A DNA stretch of 64,000 bases from an uncultured Lachnobacterium sp. (GCA_900546625.1 URDU01000006.1:49123-113122); one strand, 5' to 3'. Shown: positions 52,186 through 61,119, numbered from the stretch's first letter. A program made the numbers and translations. Notes: generated by a model not told the origin, from the letters alone.

Positions 52186-52346
52186 GATAGAGGTCGCGCG
52201 ACTTATGAGTAGCTTTCCGGATGCCGCAGGGGCAGTTGATGGGAGATGAAAGGAATAGCGCCGAAGGGATTTATCATCTGCGGATATATCCCTGGGCATA
52301 TGGCGAACAGCCTTATGACTGTCATCAGATTTGATGGGGAGCTATC
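52186..52346 (+). ncRNA. lysine riboswitch (L box)
   Basis: Starts GATAGAGGTCGCGCGACTTA with the conserved GAGTAGC turn, has GAAAGGAATAGCGCCGAAGG and the GGCGAACAGCC ... ACTGTC core, and ends GGGGAGCTATC, which pairs with the opening GATAG. These match the conserved L-box blocks as I know them from lysC leaders. It lies between the promoter and dapA and feeds a terminator at 52367. Confidence 0.93.
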
Positions 52347-52366
52347 GTGATTCATGAAGAATTGGG

Positions 52367-52391
52367 ACCGGCTCTAAGGAGCCGGTTTTTT
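52367..52391 (+). terminator. riboswitch-controlled terminator
   Basis: ACCGGCTC/GAGCCGGT with a TAAG loop and six T. Expected to form when lysine is bound, shutting off dapA-dapB. Confidence 0.92.
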
Positions 52392-52472
52392 AGCGCTTAG
52401 AGGCAGACAGTGTCATACCTATACGTTAAGAGAATCAATACCGATAAAGAAAAGCAAGAAGGAGATAAAATC

Positions 52473-53363
52473 ATGGCAATTTTCAAAGGAGCAGGAGTAG
52501 CAATCGTTACACCTATGTACGATAACGAGGAGATTAATTACGACAAGCTCGAAGAGCTTATCAATATGCAGATTGACAATGGCACAGATGCTATCGTCAT
52601 CGCAGGCACCACAGGCGAGAGCCCATGCCTGTCAATGGAGGAGCATGCAAAGGCTATAAAGGCTGCAGTAGAGTTTACAAAGCATCGTGTACCTGTAGTG
52701 GCAGGCACAGGCTCTAACTGCACAAAGACAGCTATGCAGCTTTCAAAGGAGGCAGAGGAGTTTGGTGCAGACGGACTGCTCGTTGTCACACCATACTACA
52801 ACAAGGCTACACAGGCCGGTCTTGTGAGCCACTATTCACAGATTGCAGACAGCACAAAGTGTCCTATAATCGTATACAACGTACCAGGACGTACAGGCTG
52901 CAACGTGCTCCCTGAGACTATGGCAGAACTCTTTAAGACAAAGGAAAATATCGTAGGACTCAAGGAGGCTACAGGAAATCTGGCACAGGCTTCAAAGACA
53001 ATGTACCTGACAGACGGAAAGCTTGATATGTACTCAGGTGAGGATGGTCTTGTTGTACCTCTTATGTCTATCGGCGCAATCGGAGTAATCTCTGTATGGA
53101 GCAATATAGCCCCTGCAAAGGTACACAATATGTGCGACAGCTTCTTCAAGGGCGATTTACAGACAGCCTTAGAGCTTCAGAGAGAGGCTCTTCCACTTGT
53201 GGATGCACTCTTCTCAGAGGTAAATCCTATCCCTGTAAAGAAGGCTATGAACCTGATGGGTATGAATGTCGGACCTCTCAGAAGCCCTATGTGTGAGATG
53301 GGTGAGGATAATGCAAAGAAGCTTGCTGAGGTTATGAAGGCTTATGGCTTAAAGCTTGCCTAG
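52473..53363 (+). CDS. dapA: 4-hydroxy-tetrahydrodipicolinate synthase
   Basis: 296 residues from the ATG at 52473 (AAGGAG upstream). Condenses pyruvate and aspartate semialdehyde. TIM barrel with IVIAGTTGESPCLSMEEH, the catalytic YNVPGRTG tyrosine region, and the Schiff-base Lys in VGLKEATGN (near 163). dapB follows after 24 bases. With dapL (21729) it supplies LL-DAP for lysine and the cell wall. Confidence 0.97.
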   Translation: MAIFKGAGVAIVTPMYDNEEINYDKLEELINMQIDNGTDAIVIAGTTGESPCLSMEEHAKAIKAAVEFTKHRVPVVAGTGSNCTKTAMQLSKEAEEFGADGLLVVTPYYNKATQAGLVSHYSQIADSTKCPIIVYNVPGRTGCNVLPETMAELFKTKENIVGLKEATGNLAQASKTMYLTDGKLDMYSGEDGLVVPLMSIGAIGVISVWSNIAPAKVHNMCDSFFKGDLQTALELQREALPLVDALFSEVNPIPVKKAMNLMGMNVGPLRSPMCEMGEDNAKKLAEVMKAYGLKLA

Positions 53364-53387
53364 TACAACGAGAAAGGATACGATAAA

Positions 53388-54149
53388 ATGACAAAGGTAA
53401 TTATGAATGGCTGCAACGGCAAAATGGGACAGACTATCACAGAAATCTGTAAGGCTGATGCTGATATCGAGATTGTAGCAGGTATTGATTTATATGATGG
53501 AATAGACAATGACTATCCTGTTTTTTCGAGCATCGACAAATGTGATGTGGATGCTGACGTGGTCATAGATTTTTCCAATGCCAAGGCTGTTGACGGGGTG
53601 CTGGACTATTGCGTGGACAAGCAGGTTCCGGTTGTTTTATGCACCACAGGTCTTAGTGACGAGCAGCTTGCAAAGGTTGAGGAGTGCTACAAGAAGGTGG
53701 CAGTGCTCAAGTCTGCAAACATGTCACTTGGCATAAATACTCTTATGGCTCTTCTCAAAAAGGCCGCACAGGTTTTCGCACCGGCAGGCTTCGATATGGA
53801 GATTGTTGAGAAGCATCACAATTTAAAGCTTGATGCACCTTCAGGTACAGCGCTTGCGCTTGCTGATTCCATCAACGAGGCTATGGACAACGAGTATCAC
53901 TATGTTTATGACCGCAGCCAGCGCAGAGAGAAGCGTGATCCTAAGGAAATCGGTATTTCGGCTGTCAGAGGCGGAAGCATCGTCGGTGAGCACGAGGTAC
54001 TTTTCTGTGGACAGGATGAGGTGATTGAGTTTAAGCATACTGCTTACTCTAAGGCTGTTTTTGCGAAGGGTGCTGTTGAGGCTGCCAAGTTCCTTAAGGG
54101 AAAGGGTGCCGGTCACTACGATATGGCGGATGTTATTGCAGCTAAGTAG
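53388..54149 (+). CDS. dapB: 4-hydroxy-tetrahydrodipicolinate reductase
   Basis: 253 residues. N-terminal Rossmann motif MNGCNGKMGQTI, VVIDFSNAKAV, VLCTTGLS, then the substrate domain with EIVEKHHNLKLDAPSGTAL and RGGSIVGEHEV. Reduces the DapA product with NAD(P)H. Second gene of the riboswitch-controlled unit. RBS GAGAAAGGAT. Followed by a 600-base gene-free region. Confidence 0.96.
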   Translation: MTKVIMNGCNGKMGQTITEICKADADIEIVAGIDLYDGIDNDYPVFSSIDKCDVDADVVIDFSNAKAVDGVLDYCVDKQVPVVLCTTGLSDEQLAKVEECYKKVAVLKSANMSLGINTLMALLKKAAQVFAPAGFDMEIVEKHHNLKLDAPSGTALALADSINEAMDNEYHYVYDRSQRREKRDPKEIGISAVRGGSIVGEHEVLFCGQDEVIEFKHTAYSKAVFAKGAVEAAKFLKGKGAGHYDMADVIAAK

Positions 54150-54182
54150 ATTGAGTGAATTGCTTCATTGTGGCGATAGGTC

Positions 54183-54452
54183 GGGCGTAAGCTCCGGGCA
54201 ACGGGGTGCACACGCACTCTCCCGGGGCGCTATGCTACGTGGCTAAGATGCTGTACGAAATTATGCTTGATGGGTTTCTATGCTTGACGAAACCGTCGAA
54301 ACGCGCCGTCCGTGGCGCGGTTCTCCTCACCCCTGCGTCCATGCAGGGGTGTTTCTGCGTTTCATGGGCATAATTTCTACAGTATCTAAGCCACTTCGCT
54401 ATTCGCGTTTCGGGAGAGTGCGTGTGCACCCCTGTGCCCGGGGCTTACGCCC
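54183..54452. repeat. large imperfect inverted repeat with internal hairpins
   Basis: Arms 54183-54266 and 54368-54452 are reverse complements over about 85 bases. The outer 42 bases match at about 39 positions (GGGCGTAAG...CTCTCCCG), a short middle block is unpaired, and the inner 25 bases pair well (GTGGCT...AAATTATGC). The 101-base apex holds three hairpins: GGTTTC/GAAACC (54273-54294), CGCGCC/GGCGCG (54302-54319) and CACCCCTGC/GCAGGGGTG (54328-54351). G+C is far above the surroundings. No ORF fits. It could be a structured RNA or a palindromic mobile element. Confidence 0.8.
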
Positions 54453-54557
54453 TTACGTTGTGGCTCTCAATGTACGAATATGGGTACACTTGCGGATTTT
54501 GCTTGATTTATTGGGGAGCGCGTATTATATTAAATATAATGACTATTCAAAACCACT

Positions 54558-54703
54558 GAGAACAAAAAAAGCTGATGCGTCATGCTTGCATGTAAGCAGC
54601 AGGTTTTCTTGTTCTCAAGGGGGCTCGAATAGAGCCACCCCCACACATATGAGCAAAATTAGCTGCGTAGCAGCGGGAAAGCACGAGCATCGTGCGTTTT
54701 TGC
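54558..54703 (+). other. series of hairpins before the TPP riboswitch
   Basis: In order: GAGAACAA (54558-54565) with TTGTTCTC (54609-54616) enclosing GCTG/CAGC; GGGGGCTC-GAATA-GAGCC-A-CCCCC (about 54619-54641); GCTGC-GTA-GCAGC (about 54662-54674); and GCACGA-GCA-TCGTGC followed by GTTTTT (54680-54700), which can act as a terminator. No gene seen. The last element is shared with 56560. Confidence 0.6.
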
Positions 54704-54718
54704 GAATATTTGTGTGGT
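54679..54718 (+). repeat. dispersed GCACGA hairpin repeat, copy 1
   Basis: AAGCACGAGCATCGTGCGTTTTTGCGAATAT-type sequence followed by TTGTGTGGTG. About 39 bases match 56560-56598 with one substitution and one gap. The hairpin plus T tract is the core. Confidence 0.8.
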
Positions 54719-54767
54719 GGTTATGAATAGCCACATTGTTCATGGATTTAATTTTAAAAATACAACA

Positions 54768-54857
54768 GGGGAGCTGGCATTTAGCCGGCTGAGAGTAGAC
54801 TGGTAGTGTCTTGACCCATAACCTGATTTGGATAATGCCAACGTAGGATAATATCGC
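54768..54857 (+). ncRNA. TPP riboswitch (THI element)
   Basis: GGGGAGCTGGCATTTAGCC, then GGCTGAGAGTAGAC (CUGAGA core), TTGACCCATAACCTGATTTG and GATAATGCCAACGTAGG, which are the conserved THI-box blocks. It precedes thiM and regulates the thiamine operon through the terminator at 54869. Confidence 0.96.
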
Positions 54858-54868
54858 AAGATTTTTAG

Positions 54869-54902
54869 GCGGATATACTCATTGGCGGTATATCCGCTTT
54901 TT
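54869..54902 (+). terminator. TPP-controlled terminator
   Basis: 10-bp stem GCGGATATAC/GTATATCCGC with 9-base loop and five T; expected to form with TPP bound. Confidence 0.92.
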
Positions 54903-54918
54903 GAATGCGTGGGTGATT

Positions 54919-55794
54919 ATGAATATTTGTAAAGAGATACAGATGGATAATTTTATAGAAAAGCTTAAGTCACGCAGTCCTTTGATCCACAACATCACAA
55001 ATATGGTTACTATCAATGATGTGGCAAATATTGAGCTGGCATGTGGAGCGAGGCCTATTATGGCTATGGCGCCTCAGGAGATGGATGAGGTCACCGGTAT
55101 ATGCGATGGGCTGAACCTGAATATAGGCACTCCTTCTGAGGAGAGGTTTGAGGCGATGCGCATTGCTGCGAGGAGGGCTGCAAAAAGGAGCATTCCGATT
55201 GTGCTCGACCTGGTTGGTGTGGGCGTGAGCCGCTTTAGGATGGATTTTGTGATGAGCCTGCTTGACGAGGTGCATGTGGATGTGATTAAGGGCAATTTGT
55301 CTGAAATCAAGGCTGTTATGGAGCATAGCAGGTGCGAGGGCGGCGTGGAAGTGACCGATACGGCGGCTGAGTCTGATGCAAAGGCGCTTGCGTGCAGGGC
55401 GGCCCTGCGATATGGCTGCATCTGTGTGATTACAGGTGAGATAGATTATGTGGCACAATTATGTGATGAAGCCGGTGGTTATGACTATAATGAAAGCAAT
55501 GTGATGTGCATCACAGGCGGCAATCCGATGATGAAGCGCGTGACAGGCACCGGATGTATGCTTTCAGGGCTTATCTGTTCGTTTGTTGCGGCTTCCTGCG
55601 ATGATAAATACGGTGCAGTCACGGCAGCACTTAGCTGCATGAAGAGGGCAGGAGGGCTTGCGGCCTCTGCTATGGCAGAGTGTGATATGGGAACAAACAG
55701 CTGTCATTTTGTTAAGCCCGGAAATGCTTCATATAGGGACAGGCTGATTGATGCAGTATATCATATATGCGATGGTGATTATGCACTGATGTGA
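54919..55794 (+). CDS. thiM: hydroxyethylthiazole kinase
   Basis: About 291 residues from the ATG at 54919; the ATG at 54943 (preceded by AAAGAGATA) is an equally good choice and gives 283. Phosphorylates 4-methyl-5-hydroxyethylthiazole for salvage. Signatures: PLIHNITNMVTINDVAN, GARPIMAMAPQEMDEVTG, LNIGTPSEER, VLDLVGVGVSRFR, VITGEIDYVA and the catalytic VTGTGCMLSGL. First gene after the TPP riboswitch. Confidence 0.93.
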   Translation: MNICKEIQMDNFIEKLKSRSPLIHNITNMVTINDVANIELACGARPIMAMAPQEMDEVTGICDGLNLNIGTPSEERFEAMRIAARRAAKRSIPIVLDLVGVGVSRFRMDFVMSLLDEVHVDVIKGNLSEIKAVMEHSRCEGGVEVTDTAAESDAKALACRAALRYGCICVITGEIDYVAQLCDEAGGYDYNESNVMCITGGNPMMKRVTGTGCMLSGLICSFVAASCDDKYGAVTAALSCMKRAGGLAASAMAECDMGTNSCHFVKPGNASYRDRLIDAVYHICDGDYALM

Positions 55795-55877
55795 ATATCG
55801 CTATATGACAGACAAGTGGTATGCATGCCATGAGTCTTATATTTGGAAAACAACAGGATAAGAGGTGAAAGGTTTAT

Positions 55878-56528
55878 ATGAACAAAACTGATTTAAAGCT
55901 CTACGCTATAACAGACAGGCAGTGGCTGCACGGAGCGAGGCTTTCTGAGCATGTGAAGCTTGCGATAGAGGGCGGAGCCACTATGATTCAGATCCGTGAC
56001 AAGGATATCCTTAGTACAGATTCTGATGCAGGGCTTAAGGATGAGTATCAGGAGGCTCTTGAGATAAAGAGAATCTGTCACGAGCACAAGGTGCCGCTCA
56101 TCATCAATGACAATGTGCAGTTTGCAATTGATATAGATGCCGATGGAGTACATCTGGGGCAGGATGACATGAATCCGGCAGAGGCCAGAAAGCTTCTTGG
56201 AACCGACAAGATAATAGGTGTCACGGCAAAGACTGTGGAGCAGGCAAAGAAAGCAGAAGCTGACGGTGCTGACTATCTGGGAAGCGGAGCAGTGTTCGGC
56301 TCTACCACGAAGCTTAATGCAAAGCCTATGACAAAGGAGCTTCTGCGTGAAATCACAGCGGCTGTCGATATACCGGTTGTTGCAATCGGAGGCATAAATG
56401 CAGATAATGCAGCCACGCTAAAGGGCACAGGGATTGCAGGAATCGCCGTGGTAGGAGCGATATTTGCAAGCGCAGATATAAAGGCTGCAGCCAAAGAACT
56501 GACAGAAATATGCGATAAAATGCTGTAA
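55878..56528 (+). CDS. thiE: thiamine-phosphate synthase
   Basis: 216 residues. Joins HMP pyrophosphate and thiazole phosphate. TIM barrel with GGATMIQIRDKD, PLIINDNVQFAIDIDADGVH, HLGQDDMNP, GSGAVFGSTTKLNA and VAIGGINADNA. RBS AGAGGTGAAAGG. Thiamine-phosphate kinase is not in the window. Confidence 0.96.
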   Translation: MNKTDLKLYAITDRQWLHGARLSEHVKLAIEGGATMIQIRDKDILSTDSDAGLKDEYQEALEIKRICHEHKVPLIINDNVQFAIDIDADGVHLGQDDMNPAEARKLLGTDKIIGVTAKTVEQAKKAEADGADYLGSGAVFGSTTKLNAKPMTKELLREITAAVDIPVVAIGGINADNAATLKGTGIAGIAVVGAIFASADIKAAAKELTEICDKML

Positions 56529-56559
56529 TTGCAGCAGGTCACACTGTATAGCAACTGTA

Positions 56560-56611
56560 AAGCACGAGTATCGTGCGTTTTTGCGAATATGTGTGGTGTG
56601 GCTCGAATAGA
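56560..56611 (+). repeat. dispersed GCACGA hairpin repeat, copy 2
   Basis: Between thiE and thiD. GCACGA-GTA-TCGTGC-GTTTTT; the hairpin is conserved because the one change is in the loop. The flank TGTGTGGTGTGGCTCGAATAG also resembles the GGCTCGAATAGAGCC hairpin at 54622. A terminator-like stem inside the thi operon. Confidence 0.8.
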
Positions 56612-56645
56612 CGAAAAATTACAAAATTCAGAAAGGAGCGTAGAT

Positions 56646-57437
56646 ATGCATACAGCACTTACAATTGCGGGAAGTGATTCAAGCGGCGGCGCAGGCGTGC
56701 AGGCTGATTTAAAGACCATGCTTGCAAACGGTGTATTTGGCGAGAGTGTCATCACAGCGCTAACGGCACAAAATACCATGGGAGTTGACGCGGTGATGAA
56801 TGTGCCGGCAGATTTTATCGAGGCACAGATGAAGGCAGTTTTCACGGATATTTTTCCGGATGCGGTGAAAATCGGTATGACATCATCGGTGGATACAATT
56901 GAGGCAATTGCCGCAGGACTTGTAAAATACAAGGCGAAAAACATAGTTTTGGACCCGGTGATGGTTGCTACAAGCGGAAGCAGGCTGCTTGAAGAAAATG
57001 CAGCAAACACTCTGATGGAGAAGCTGTTTCCACTGGCTGATATCATCACGCCAAATATCCCTGAGCTTGAGGTGATATCAGGCAGACAGATTGAAAGCAA
57101 GGATGACATCATAGAGGCAGCAAAGGCCATTTATGATAAATACGGCTGTCCGGTTTTAAGCAAGGGAGGCCATTTCACAGACACGGCATGTGTGTGTGAC
57201 TATTTGTGGGATGGAAAGAATGTCATCACCTTTGAGACCAAAAGAGTGGATAATCCAAACTCACACGGCACAGGCTGCACGCTTTCTTCAGCGATAGCCA
57301 GCGGTCTGGCAAAGGGACTATCGCTCGAGCAGGCTGTGGATAACGGCAAGCGATATGTCACAGCATGTTTAAAAGCCATGCTTGACTTGGGACACGGCAG
57401 CGGTCCTATGAATCATGGAGCGTTGTTCATACAATGA
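56646..57437 (+). CDS. thiD: hydroxymethylpyrimidine/phosphomethylpyrimidine kinase
   Basis: 263 residues from the ATG at 56646 (GAAAGGAGCG upstream); the frame stays open up to 56529 but passes through the dispersed repeat. Phosphorylates HMP and HMP-P. Signatures: TIAGSDSSGGAGVQADLKT, ALTAQNTMGVD, VLDPVMVATSGSRLL and NSHGTGCTLSSAIA. Part of the thi operon. Confidence 0.95.
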   Translation: MHTALTIAGSDSSGGAGVQADLKTMLANGVFGESVITALTAQNTMGVDAVMNVPADFIEAQMKAVFTDIFPDAVKIGMTSSVDTIEAIAAGLVKYKAKNIVLDPVMVATSGSRLLEENAANTLMEKLFPLADIITPNIPELEVISGRQIESKDDIIEAAKAIYDKYGCPVLSKGGHFTDTACVCDYLWDGKNVITFETKRVDNPNSHGTGCTLSSAIASGLAKGLSLEQAVDNGKRYVTACLKAMLDLGHGSGPMNHGALFIQ

Positions 57438-57532
57438 GATAAGCACATGTTAAATAATTAATAGCTGTAACAACAATAAGAATAGTAATAACTACTAATT
57501 AACAGTAATAAAATAAAGAACAGGAGAGTACA

Positions 57533-58843
57533 ATGAGTAATTACACAACACAGATGGATGCCGCAAGAAAGGGCATCGTAACACCTGAAATTGAAAAGGT
57601 AGCAAAGAAAGAGAAGATGGATGTAGACAAGCTGATGGAGCTTGTTGCAAGCGGAAAGGTAGCTATTCCTGCCAACAAGCATCACAAGTCACTTGATGCA
57701 GAGGGCGTTGGAAGCATGCTTCGCACAAAAATCAATGTAAACCTCGGAGTCTCAAGAGACTGCAAGGACTATGATGTGGAGATGCAGAAGGTTATGAGCG
57801 CTGTAAAGCTTGGAGCAGAGGCTATCATGGATCTTTCAAGCCATGGTAACACACAGCCGTTCAGACAGAAGCTCACAAGCGAATGTCCTGCAATGATAGG
57901 AACAGTTCCTGTTTATGACAGCGTTATCCACTATCAGCGTGATCTTGCAACACTTACAGCACAGGATTTTGTCGATGTAGTCAGACTTCATGCTGAGGAT
58001 GGAGTGGACTTTGTCACACTTCACTGTGGAATCACAAGAAAAACAATAGACCAGATTAAAAAGCACAAGCGTAAGATGAATATCGTAAGCCGTGGAGGAA
58101 GCCTTGTATTTGCATGGATGTGCATGACAGGAGAGGAAAATCCTTTCTACGAGCACTATGATGAGATACTTGAAATCTGTGAAGAGCACGATGTGACAAT
58201 CTCTCTCGGAGATGCCTGCAGACCGGGCTGTCTGGCAGATGCAACAGATGTATGCCAGATAGAGGAGCTTGTAAGACTTGGAGAGCTCACAAAGCGTGCG
58301 TGGGATCACAATGTACAGGTCATGGTAGAGGGACCGGGACATGTGCCGCTTGATCAGGTAGCAGCAAACATGAAGGTACAGCAGTCAATCTGTATGGGAG
58401 CACCATTCTATGTACTTGGACCTCTTGTAACAGATATCGCGCCGGGCTATGACCACATCACAGCAGCAATCGGTGGAGCTGTGGCAGCAATGAACGGAGC
58501 AGCATTCCTGTGCTACGTGACACCTGCGGAGCATCTTGCTCTTCCAAATGTGGAGGATACAAAGCAGGGCATCATCGCCTCAAAGATTGCAGCTCATGCA
58601 GCGGACATCGCAAAGGGAATTCCGGGAGCCAGAGATATAGATGATAAGATGGCAGATGCCAGACGTGTGCTCGACTGGGATGCACAGTTTGCATGTGCAC
58701 TTGACCCGGACACAGCTAAGGCTATCAGGGATGACCGTCTGCCTGAGGATGACCACAGCGAGGCATGCAGTATGTGCGGTAAGTTCTGTGCAGTGCGAAG
58801 CATGAACAAGGCACTCGCAGGAGAGTATATTGACATACTATAA
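57533..58843 (+). CDS. thiC: phosphomethylpyrimidine synthase (HMP-P synthase)
   Basis: 436 residues, the short form without the N-terminal extension of enterobacterial ThiC. Radical-SAM enzyme that rearranges AIR to HMP-P. The C-terminal CSMCGKFC (Cys at about 410-417) binds the 4Fe-4S cluster. Other signatures: [41 protein letters not shown] and [22 protein letters not shown]. Confidence 0.97.
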   Translation: MSNYTTQMDAARKGIVTPEIEKVAKKEKMDVDKLMELVASGKVAIPANKHHKSLDAEGVGSMLRTKINVNLGVSRDCKDYDVEMQKVMSAVKLGAEAIMDLSSHGNTQPFRQKLTSECPAMIGTVPVYDSVIHYQRDLATLTAQDFVDVVRLHAEDGVDFVTLHCGITRKTIDQIKKHKRKMNIVSRGGSLVFAWMCMTGEENPFYEHYDEILEICEEHDVTISLGDACRPGCLADATDVCQIEELVRLGELTKRAWDHNVQVMVEGPGHVPLDQVAANMKVQQSICMGAPFYVLGPLVTDIAPGYDHITAAIGGAVAAMNGAAFLCYVTPAEHLALPNVEDTKQGIIASKIAAHAADIAKGIPGARDIDDKMADARRVLDWDAQFACALDPDTAKAIRDDRLPEDDHSEACSMCGKFCAVRSMNKALAGEYIDIL

Positions 58844-58855
58844 GGTGAGGCAGTA

Positions 58856-59389
58856 ATGGAAAGTAAAAAGAACATTAAAAAATCAACTATTTCAATCAGA
58901 AAGCTTGCCATGGCAGGAGTGCTCGTGGCAGTTGCCGTAGCAGGAAGCTTAATAAGCTTCCCTGTTGCCGGCAGCAAATGTGCACCCGTACAGCACATGG
59001 TCAATATATGCGCAGCAGTATTCTTAGGACCTGCATGGGGTGTCGGTGTGGCATTTTGTGCGAGTGTCATCAGAAACCTGACAGGCCTTGGAAGCCTCAT
59101 GGCATTCCCGGGAAGCATGGTAGGTGCGCTGTGCTGTGGACTGATGTACAGATTTAGCAAAAAAATCATACCTACATGTATCGCAGAGGCGCTCGGCACC
59201 GGCATACTCGGAGGCCTTGCAGCGTATCCTCTGGCAAAATACGTGATGCTTATTCAGCCGGACGGCATGTTTATATACATAGTGCCATTCCTTATATCGA
59301 CCGTAGCCGGAAGCATAGTGGCAGCAATTGTCATGCTGATTCTTAAGAAAAACGGTGCACTGGCAGCATTTAAGGAAAATCTGGAGTAA
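58856..59389 (+). CDS. thiW: ECF transporter substrate-binding subunit ThiW
   Basis: 177 residues with about five hydrophobic segments. KLAMAGVLVAVAVAGSLISF, FPVAGSKCAPVQHMVN and RNLTGLGSLMAFPGSMVGAL match the ThiW family of energy-coupling-factor S components, thought to import the thiazole moiety. It starts 12 bases after thiC; energy would come from a shared ECF module elsewhere. Pairs logically with thiM. Confidence 0.92.
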   Translation: MESKKNIKKSTISIRKLAMAGVLVAVAVAGSLISFPVAGSKCAPVQHMVNICAAVFLGPAWGVGVAFCASVIRNLTGLGSLMAFPGSMVGALCCGLMYRFSKKIIPTCIAEALGTGILGGLAAYPLAKYVMLIQPDGMFIYIVPFLISTVAGSIVAAIVMLILKKNGALAAFKENLE

Positions 59390-59398
59390 TAGCCGGGG

Positions 59399-61042
59399 CT
59401 ATGGCTTAATAAGAAGCTTCATAAGCTCATCCTGACATATAGGCTTCGAGTAGTGATAGCCCTGGAACCAGGTGACATCAAACTGTCTGAGATAGCTTTC
59501 GAGGTCTTCATTTTCGATGCCTTCGATACATATCCTAAGATCTGCGGCACGGGCAAAGTTAATCATTCCGATTACAAGTGCCTGCTTCTTTTTCTCTTCG
59601 AAAATACCCTTTATAAAGCACATATCTATCTTGATACCCTCTACAGGAAGCTCAAGCATCATCTGTGATGAAGAGCTTCCCGTGCCATAGTCATCCATTG
59701 TGATGTGGATTCCTGCCTCCCTTAAAGCGGTGACTGTTTTCTTTATCATAGATACAGGCAGGTCCCGGCATCGCTCTGTAATCTCTATCCACAGCTGTGA
59801 AGGCGGAAAATCATACTCTTTAAGAATTGTCAGAGTATCTTTTACAAAGCATTCCTTTTCAAGCTGCTCTGAGGATGCATTTACATTGATGAAAAAGCCC
59901 GGTTTTACCTTTGCAAATTCACAGGCTGCGCTTATTGCAGTTCTCATGATATAATTTCCAAGCTCATACATAGCCGGAGTATCCTCCAGCCAGTCGATAA
60001 ACAGTCCCGGTGGCACCGTGCCAAATGGCTCCTTTTTCCAGCGAACCAGTGCCTCTGCACCCATTATTTCACCGGTTTTTGCCTTTACAATCGGCTGAAA
60101 CTCCACAAAAAAGCCATCACAGCTATTGATAACCGACTGATGGATGATTTTCATGATGTCTATATGCGAGCTGCCATTGAACCTGACCATATCGTTAAAA
60201 AATAACAAATCAGGGCTGTGAAGCTCCCTCGCGCGGTCAAGAGTGTATTCCACCTTGCTGATGACAGTAGATGTATCACCGTCATAATCCTTGAGAATCA
60301 GGCAAGCGGCATATATATCAAACTCAAATCTAAAGCACTTAAAGAAATACATGGAATTTATGGTGTCTGCAATTTTTTGATAAAAGGCCTCAGCAGTGGC
60401 ACGGTCAGCTTCCTTTACCACAAATACAAACTTGGAATTATTCATATAGTATGTGGCGGTGCTGCCATCCATCATGTAGATGAATTTGAGCGCGAGCTCA
60501 CGCTGGATTGCAGTGCTGAAATTGGAACCATACAGTATATTGAACTCATCTATATGGCCTATTTCCACCTCAATTATGGCTACAGACCTGTTTTCCATGA
60601 TGTAGCCGTTGATATCATTTACAAACTTTGACTGACCGTAAAGATATGTATATGGGTCGATATCCGGAAGAGTATTTTCGTTTCTGAGCACGAGGACATG
60701 GTAGCAGTGTCCGTCATCGCCGGCAAAAATATCAGAATAAAATCCCATCATATATTCTTTGGTATGCTTTCCCATGCGGACATAAAATATATCATCCAGT
60801 TTTTCGCCATTTAAGCGATAGCGGATTTCCTGCTTATATTCAGGCAGGTCAACGTTGTTGACACAAGAGCCAAGCTGTTCAAAGAAGCAGGTATGCTCGC
60901 CGGCTTCAAAGCCGAAAAAATCAGCTGTCTTTTGGGGTACGTATGATATGTCGTTATCCAGGTCGGTGATGATAGGATATATCCCATCTGATAATTCTGA
61001 AATTTTATCAATAAATTCCTTGTATATCGTGTGTTCTATCAT
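59399..61042 (-). CDS. EAL-domain c-di-GMP phosphodiesterase with a degenerate GGDEF domain
   Basis: 547 residues. N-terminal sensory part (about 1-135, PAS-like), a GGDEF-like fold (about 140-290) whose signature position reads NNSKF so it cannot be a cyclase, and an EAL domain (about 310-545) with the motif AEALVRW, then FINVNASSEQLE, WIEITER, MDDYGTGSSS, IKIDMCFIKG, EGIEN and FQGYHYSKPI. The catalytic set looks complete. Hydrolyses c-di-GMP. It lies 78 bases after the sensor-kinase stop in the same direction. Confidence 0.9.
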   Translation of the reverse strand: MIEHTIYKEFIDKISELSDGIYPIITDLDNDISYVPQKTADFFGFEAGEHTCFFEQLGSCVNNVDLPEYKQEIRYRLNGEKLDDIFYVRMGKHTKEYMMGFYSDIFAGDDGHCYHVLVLRNENTLPDIDPYTYLYGQSKFVNDINGYIMENRSVAIIEVEIGHIDEFNILYGSNFSTAIQRELALKFIYMMDGSTATYYMNNSKFVFVVKEADRATAEAFYQKIADTINSMYFFKCFRFEFDIYAACLILKDYDGDTSTVISKVEYTLDRARELHSPDLLFFNDMVRFNGSSHIDIMKIIHQSVINSCDGFFVEFQPIVKAKTGEIMGAEALVRWKKEPFGTVPPGLFIDWLEDTPAMYELGNYIMRTAISAACEFAKVKPGFFINVNASSEQLEKECFVKDTLTILKEYDFPPSQLWIEITERCRDLPVSMIKKTVTALREAGIHITMDDYGTGSSSSQMMLELPVEGIKIDMCFIKGIFEEKKKQALVIGMINFARAADLRICIEGIENEDLESYLRQFDVTWFQGYHYSKPICQDELMKLLIKP

Positions 61043-61119
61043 AAATCAAGACTCCATATGTGTATTATGCACAAAATTCTTTTAATATTATAACATATAT
61101 ATGCATTATATACAATGTG

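Noticed and set aside
54280..54726. 148-codon plus-strand frame in the palindromic region
   Set aside because: It is open only because the structured DNA is G+C-rich; it starts inside the apex of the inverted repeat and has no ribosome site.
56273..57130. 285-codon minus-strand frame opposite thiE-thiD
   Set aside because: Ala/Ser/Ile-rich antisense shadow of two well-recognised thiamine genes.
58594..59205. 203-codon minus-strand frame opposite thiC-thiW
   Set aside because: Antisense shadow; both plus-strand genes are recognised families.
60010..60025. T-box-like word GGTGGCACCGTG
   Set aside because: It lies inside the EAL-protein coding sequence, with no specifier stem or terminator.
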